Shown piece by piece: positions 8,048 to 12,501 of a DNA stretch of 12,501 nt. The translations under genes were made by a program, and so were the position numbers. Positions within the stretch are counted from its first letter, which is position 1; each line of letters opens with the position of its first letter. Origin of the DNA: Physocladia obscura (lineage: Eukaryota > Chytridiomycota > Chytridiomycetes > Chytridiales > Chytriomycetaceae); assembly GCA_027596945.1 (NCBI GenBank), contig JADGJH010001016.1:1-12501 (forward strand), given 5' to 3'. The notes under the pieces were generated by a model. The model saw only the letters and a list, made by a program, of their open reading frames with translations. It was not told the origin of the DNA and searched no databases.

Positions 8048-8475
8048 CGTTTCTGTTTATTTTTGATGTTATTCAGCCTCTTAAATAAATCCTTTTTATT
8101 AGATGATTGCACTTCAGTTTCAAATACTTTGTTACCTGTTTTAAATTCACTTCCTGTCATCGATACAGCCTTTTTGGTTAAATTACATAAATAAATCATG
8201 TCCACTTGACCGTTGCTTGGATTGAAGTTGATGCACTTTGAATACAAGCTGCGTAACTGCCTGCCAAGAGTCCCACGCTGCTGGTTAATAAAAATGTTAA
8301 TTTCAATGTCAATTTCATTATGAGATGCCAACAACATTCGTTTTTGAATCAATAAATCCAGCCTTCGTTGACGTTCCAGGAAAAGATTAATACGCTTGTA
8401 TTTGAAAATCATTTCACGCAACTCGTATGGCAAACTATCCCAGGATGTCATTTTAATGTAAATTTTGGTTTTCAT
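8044..8475 (-). CDS. Small intact Polinton ORF with F-box-like N-terminus
   Basis: A 143-codon uninterrupted frame lies 93 nt past the integrase stop on the same strand. It may start at the first ATG (8475) or at Met9 (8451), which directly precedes the recognisable part. Residues 11-24 (SWDSLPYELREMIF) match the opening pattern of an F-box, the short helical motif that binds Skp1 in SCF ubiquitin ligases: LP-x-E-hydrophobic. The rest is basic and helical (LFLERQRRLDLLIQKRMLL) and ends in a Lys-rich tail. It has no membrane segment. No full family is recognised, and the F-box call rests on one short motif. Unlike its neighbours it has no frameshift, although its short length makes survival by chance possible. 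Its TAA overlaps the convergent gene's stop by sharing TTAA. Confidence 0.55.
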   Translation of the reverse strand: MKTKIYIKMTSWDSLPYELREMIFKYKRINLFLERQRRLDLLIQKRMLLASHNEIDIEINIFINQQRGTLGRQLRSLYSKCINFNPSNGQVDMIYLCNLTKKAVSMTGSEFKTGNKVFETEVQSSNKKDLFKRLNNIKNKQKR

Positions 8476-8568
8476 TGGAAATTCAGTTTTTTAAAAATTT
8501 TTTGTCCAATGCTTGGAAAATTTGAAACAATCCGAAAAAACCAATACACTGTATTTCTCACTCCCAGT

Positions 8569-9652
8569 TTAGAGCACCCTTAATCTTTTGTTGTTCTTCA
8601 TTGTTTCTTCCACAATCTTTTGCTTATTTGGGAAATATTTACCTGTAAATTTTTGGCGTTTTGTATGTAAAGGTTCATATATATGCTCAACTAGCTCCTC
8701 TATCTCTCTCTTGTTTTGCATCTGCTTTCTAGTCATTGGCTTCTCACGTAAAGTTTCAGAAAGAATAAATTGCTCTATTTCAGTTACTTTTTGAAGTTCA
8801 GAGTACTTGTATTGCTTATCCAACAGATTTCCATCGGATTCTGCCAATTTAAATGAATACCCATTTCCACTTACTACATTGTATATAGATTTGCTATAAG
8901 TCGTCTCATAACCCTTTTGGAACACTTTTCTTTTCGTTCCTTAATAATTCTGACCAAATCTCCAACTTTGACATCAACTATTGGTTGTGCATATTTAAGC
9001 TTACCAAAGCTGGTGTTCACAGAGTTCAAATATTTCTTGGATATTTTGATGAAATGTGTTGTTATAATTGAAAACAATGTCGTCAAGAACATCTGCATAA
9101 TGATTGGTTTGCCTTGATTCCTGATACTTACTTATCATTTTTTCAATTGTTCTGTTAAATTGTTCAACAATTGCTTGTCTGTTATGGTCGCCTACTGCAA
9201 CAGAAATGTGCCGTACATTATATTCCTTCAATAATTGCTGGAAATTTCCATTCAAAAACTCAGTACCGTTGTCAGTCGGTATTAAAACTGGCTTTTGCTC
9301 TGATAATATTGATTTCATCAGTTGTATCAGATTTAGATTTTATTGGTCTCACAAAAGCTTTCCGGCTGAAAACATCTACTACACAAAGCAAGTACTTGAA
9401 ACCATAGTTCCAGTGTGAATATCTCGAAAAATCAATTAAATCAACTTGCCATTGGTGATTGGCTGAATAAGTCACAATTTTCCTGTAGACTGGTCTTTTT
9501 CACTTTTTAGCTGTTATTTGGGATATTTCTTGTTGTCTAAGGAACTGTTTTATTTTGGAGAATGGAACTTTGTTATTCAATTTTAAGTACAGTTTTGATG
9601 CTGATAAAAGGCCGCTTTGTGGATTATAGTAAAATTCCTTCAAGTCTGTCAT
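8569..9652 (-). pseudogene. Polinton DDE integrase, degenerate
   Basis: Retroviral-type integrase, which would insert the element's ends into host DNA. The likely start is the ATG at 9652 (MTDLKEFYYNPQSG), a typical N-terminal segment of Polinton integrases. The catalytic core shows the first Asp in WQVDLIDF (about 9442), the second in PTDNGTEF (about 9273), and Glu in AIVEQFNRT (about 9165). The second Asp and the Glu are 35 residues apart, the DD35E spacing. The C-terminal part has VGDLVRI and an FQKGYE/EL-type SH3-like DNA-binding end. The gene is broken by an in-frame TGA at 9500-9502 between N-terminal and core domains, and by frame changes near 9310, 9060 and 8935. The pieces lie in frames 9503-9730, 9272-9475, 9001-9318, 8874-9098 and 8569-8925. 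All catalytic residues remain, but no single frame encodes an active enzyme. Confidence 0.9.
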
Positions 9653-9680
9653 ATTTATATTATGTTGATAAAATAATTTT

Positions 9681-12499
9681 CTATAATTCAGAAGGAAATG
9701 TTTCACAGCCAACTCGCAGTCGTTTATCATTAAACAGTTTCATTCCATGCTTACTTAAACTGTATGTAGTCATTTGATTGTTTTTGACTCGAAACCCAGT
9801 ATTGTGAAAGGTTTGCTCAGAGTTTCCTTGCAATGCATCAATAAATCGCTGTTTCATTATTTCATTCTGTCTTTTATTTATACCTTTCATGCTGAATTTG
9901 TATTTTTTCCCAAAACAATAGTACATCTTGCTGGCTAAAGCAATAATTCCATCTCCCTTATATTCAAGTTTAAATAGCCCTGGTGTTTGTTTGTCATAGA
10001 GCTTATTTTCTTCAGTATCATCATGTCCAAGCCAGTTTTCTTTATGTATTTGGTAGTGGCTCTTGAGGTGTGGCTTGATAATATCTTCTAATTTATTGGC
10101 TGAAAATGCAATATAGGCACTGTCTGTATCCATTTGACAATACTGGAAATCACTTCTATCAATATAAAAATCAATGAAATCATAATAAAATTCCAGCATT
10201 CGTAACTTTGCCAATTGATAGACAGCAAAACCAATTTGAATTGGAAGAGACTGTTTGAATGAATCTTTTTTCATTCGAAAACTCATAACCACTCAATAAA
10301 TCTTCATGGCTTTTAAAGTTCTTGTGTCTAATGGCTTACACATATTTTTTTTTGGAAACAATTTTAATAGTCTCATGTTTCAAGAAGTTTGTTATGCACT
10401 TACTATATGAAGAGTTACCTGTTAGTTTCATCATTTCTCCAAGAACCTTGTAATCTTTGCTAATGTCACCTTTACGACGAGCATCACTAACTCTATTTAC
10501 AAATGCCTGAAATGGTGCTGCTCGTTCATACTGCACAACTGCAGTAACATTCAAAACTACCAGACCATGTTTAAGGTACCATTTCAACATTTCTGAAAGA
10601 AATAGCATTTTTCTGCCAAACATACTTCCAATCAGTTTCCTGCTTTTGTAAGTTGGCTTCACTTGTTCTTTAGTTTCTTCACTGACATTTTCGGAAGTAA
10701 CTACTGTGTTCTTAAAAATGGGAGGCATTTCTGAAAAATGAGATGCTAAATGCTCAGGAACATCTATATCACATTCAATTGTTCCAAAGAATCTGTCTTC
10801 AATTATATCATCAATTAAACCATCGTATGGCTCTATTTTTGTGTGCTCTCCACACAGCATATTCTGCCCAATCGCCCATAAATATAAAGCATTGGCATCA
10901 AAACCTTGAAAGCTTATTGTGTTGAATTAATGTTTTATCCTTTTCATGGTAATGGTGAAAAACAATACTTGGACCACCAACAAGGTTTTCTTTATATTTA
11001 TAAAACAGTTCTTCATTATCTTTACATTCTTGTTTCATCATCCACATATATTTGAGAGTCAAACCAGGAATACTAATGCCCTCTTTATGCATGTCAAGGT
11101 TGAGATTCTGAAAAAACATTGATAGTTTCTTTGTGGCTTCTATTGCTGGCCTTACATCTTGATTGTTATAATCATGCAATAAATCATACAAATTTGAATA
11201 TTTTTCTTTAATTGTATGGTATTCATTGCTTGAAATTGATTGTTTCTTCAAATCATTGTAAAACCATTCTCTTGCAGGAATAGGAGAATGTCTCAATAAG
11301 TCAATTACATTATTTTGGTATTGTTTCAGGTTTGGATATTGTTTAACATATTGCTCAAGTTTTTGTGTCACTTGGTGAGGGAATGCACCTTTTGGTGATT
11401 CTGTGTCAAATGCCTTGAAAAATTGGTCTAATGTTGTACCTGGGGCAACATAGGCTGAAATATCTTTGAATGTAAAGCTTCCATTTGAAATCATCCTGTA
11501 TTTGTTATTACACTTTACAATATTATTTATGTCAACATCAACTGGCACATCAAATTGGCAACTCCAAATAGATATGACTTTAAACCCTAAATTCTTTAAT
11601 CTGCGCTCTTTTTTCAAAGTCTTTTTATATTGATGTTCCATTTTTTGTCCTGTTCTTGAATTTACATCAGATGGGTCATAGCACTGGGGACATCCATGAT
11701 AAAAACAGCCATTAAATTCATAAACAGTATTTGTTTCCAAATCAAACCCATCAACATTGTATTTATCAATTGTTTTATTATGTTCTAAGTTCCGCTGCAA
11801 ACTATTCTCAACTGTTTTAAGCCACAATTTTTCCTGTAACAACACATTACCATATTTTTTTGATGCTTTGGCTAGTATTTGAGGTAAATATTTCTTCACA
11901 ACATTAATATCATAAGCTGCTGAATTGAACCCATAAGCTGGTACATTTTCAATCAATTTTATTAATTCTGATTGGAGTTTCTTTTTTGTTTTATTACTGT
12001 CACTTAAATTTGACAATTGAACAAAATAATGATTAAATTCAGAGTATAACTGCTTGATATATTTTTTACATATTGCTTCCATTTTTTCAATCATAATATC
12101 TAATGCCTTTTCTGTTGTTGATTCAACTGGAATAAATATTGCATTTTCTTCATGACTACCCATTAAGCTTATGCTTATCAATTCATGGCTTCCATGGTAC
12201 TGAAGCTTTCCTAATGATTCCGAAGAGCCGGGTTTCAGAAATGTTTCAAAATCATAAAAGAAAAAATATGGGTAGAACTGTTGTTTTGAATCAACACAAA
12301 TTCCAATATTGTCAACTCTTTGAAAGATATTCTCTGGTGGCTCATAATTTCCATCTTCAAAAATAATTTTTGGTTTATCTCCGTTGCACACTTTCATATG
12401 TGGTTTTAATTTTTTATGCTCACTTAAAAACGTATTACATTCATGGCATTGAAAGACTTTTGTAATGTTGCTGATTTGCAGTATCAGTGAAAAATGATG
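9681..12499 (-). pseudogene. Polinton family-B DNA polymerase, 5' end off window, degenerate
   Basis: Would replicate the element by protein-primed synthesis. The frame is open to the window edge, so the start lies beyond it. A Cys-x2-Cys/His cluster (FQCHECNTF, about 12450-12425) upstream of the Met at 12397 suggests a small zinc finger. Numbering from that Met: Exo I FYDFET (Asp49, Glu51), Exo II GFNSAAYDI (Asp163), a nuclease-like insertion with DGFDLETNTVYEF and GCFYHGCPQC (about 217-239), and Exo III YNNQD (410-414). Then come motif A DANALYLW (about 10885-10910), motif B KLTGNSSYSK (about 10415) and motif C MDTDS (about 10120-10130). The C-terminus is the LFNDKR region near 9700-9720. 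Breaks are a frameshift between about 10901 and 10930, just before motif A, an in-frame TAA at 10336-10338, and a frameshift at the A6 run 10266-10271. Motifs are conserved, so the decay looks recent. Confidence 0.92.
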
Positions 12500-12501
12500 C
12501 A

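Larger units (their letters stand above)
8044..12501 (-). mobile_element. Maverick/Polinton virus-like DNA transposon, partial and degenerate
   Basis: A protein-primed-type family-B DNA polymerase and a retroviral-like DDE integrase sit side by side on the same strand with no reverse transcriptase; this pairing defines Mavericks/Polintons. In direction of transcription the order is polymerase, integrase, small F-box-like frame. The element continues beyond 12501, where the capsid, packaging ATPase and protease genes expected of a complete copy would lie; none is in this window. The frames are intronless, unlike the neighbouring genes, and this part is visibly richer in A+T. Frameshifts and stops in both large genes mark an old copy. 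I see no terminal inverted repeat or target duplication near 8044, so this end may have been lost. Confidence 0.9.

Noticed and set aside
8588..9418. Plus-strand open frames within the integrase region.
   Set aside because: Antisense to recognisable integrase motifs, hydrophobic and A+T-driven; no support.
9001..9475. LTR retrotransposon or retrovirus as the source of the integrase.
   Set aside because: No reverse transcriptase, RNase H or LTR is visible, and the direct neighbour is a family-B DNA polymerase, which points to a Polinton.
10743..10925. Plus-strand 60-codon frame opposite the polymerase.
   Set aside because: Antisense to polymerase motif A and flanking sequence; no independent support.

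Overview
The window looks like nuclear DNA of a nematode, probably a free-living rhabditid-type worm. It is A+T-rich with compact genes. Genes on both strands are broken by very short introns (about 50-90 nt) with GT...AG ends. Part of a Maverick/Polinton-type virus-like transposon occupies the right third. Species and chromosome cannot be told from the sequence alone.

Left part (1-4020), all on the minus strand. (i) A two-exon alpha/beta hydrolase with a complete catalytic triad (463-1461). Its oxyanion motif is HGSGY and its flanking motifs resemble fungal enzymes, so a horizontally acquired gene is plausible. (ii) A three-exon gene for an unrecognised 385-residue protein with two membrane helices and His-rich tails (2227-3511). 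(iii) 43 nt upstream of it, a small tail-anchored membrane-protein gene with two competing models (3555-3940). Genes ii and iii could be an operon or one fused gene.

Middle (4021-8047). Repeat-bearing intergenic DNA (4021-4540) is followed by a frameshifted minus-strand coding remnant (4538-4895). Next comes a small block of direct and inverted repeats (5040-5165), then plus-strand multi-exon coding sequence. The plus-strand sequence splits into an eight-exon gene (about 5141-7181) and a three-exon gene (7203-8047). The two lie in the same reading frame and are separated only by two stop codons. I do not recognise either product.

Right part (8044-12501). A Polinton/Maverick fragment runs on the minus strand and continues past the window edge. 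From its upstream end it carries a family-B DNA polymerase with exonuclease motifs, a nuclease-like insertion and polymerase motifs, then a DDE integrase, then a 143-codon open frame with an F-box-like start. Polymerase and integrase are both broken by several frameshifts and stops, while the small terminal frame is intact. Its stop codon overlaps, inside one TTAA, the stop of the convergent plus-strand gene, and no terminal inverted repeat is visible between them. This junction, the intact small frame, the fungal-like hydrolase and the double-stop gene pair most deserve a second look. I found no clear evidence of a wholly new system.
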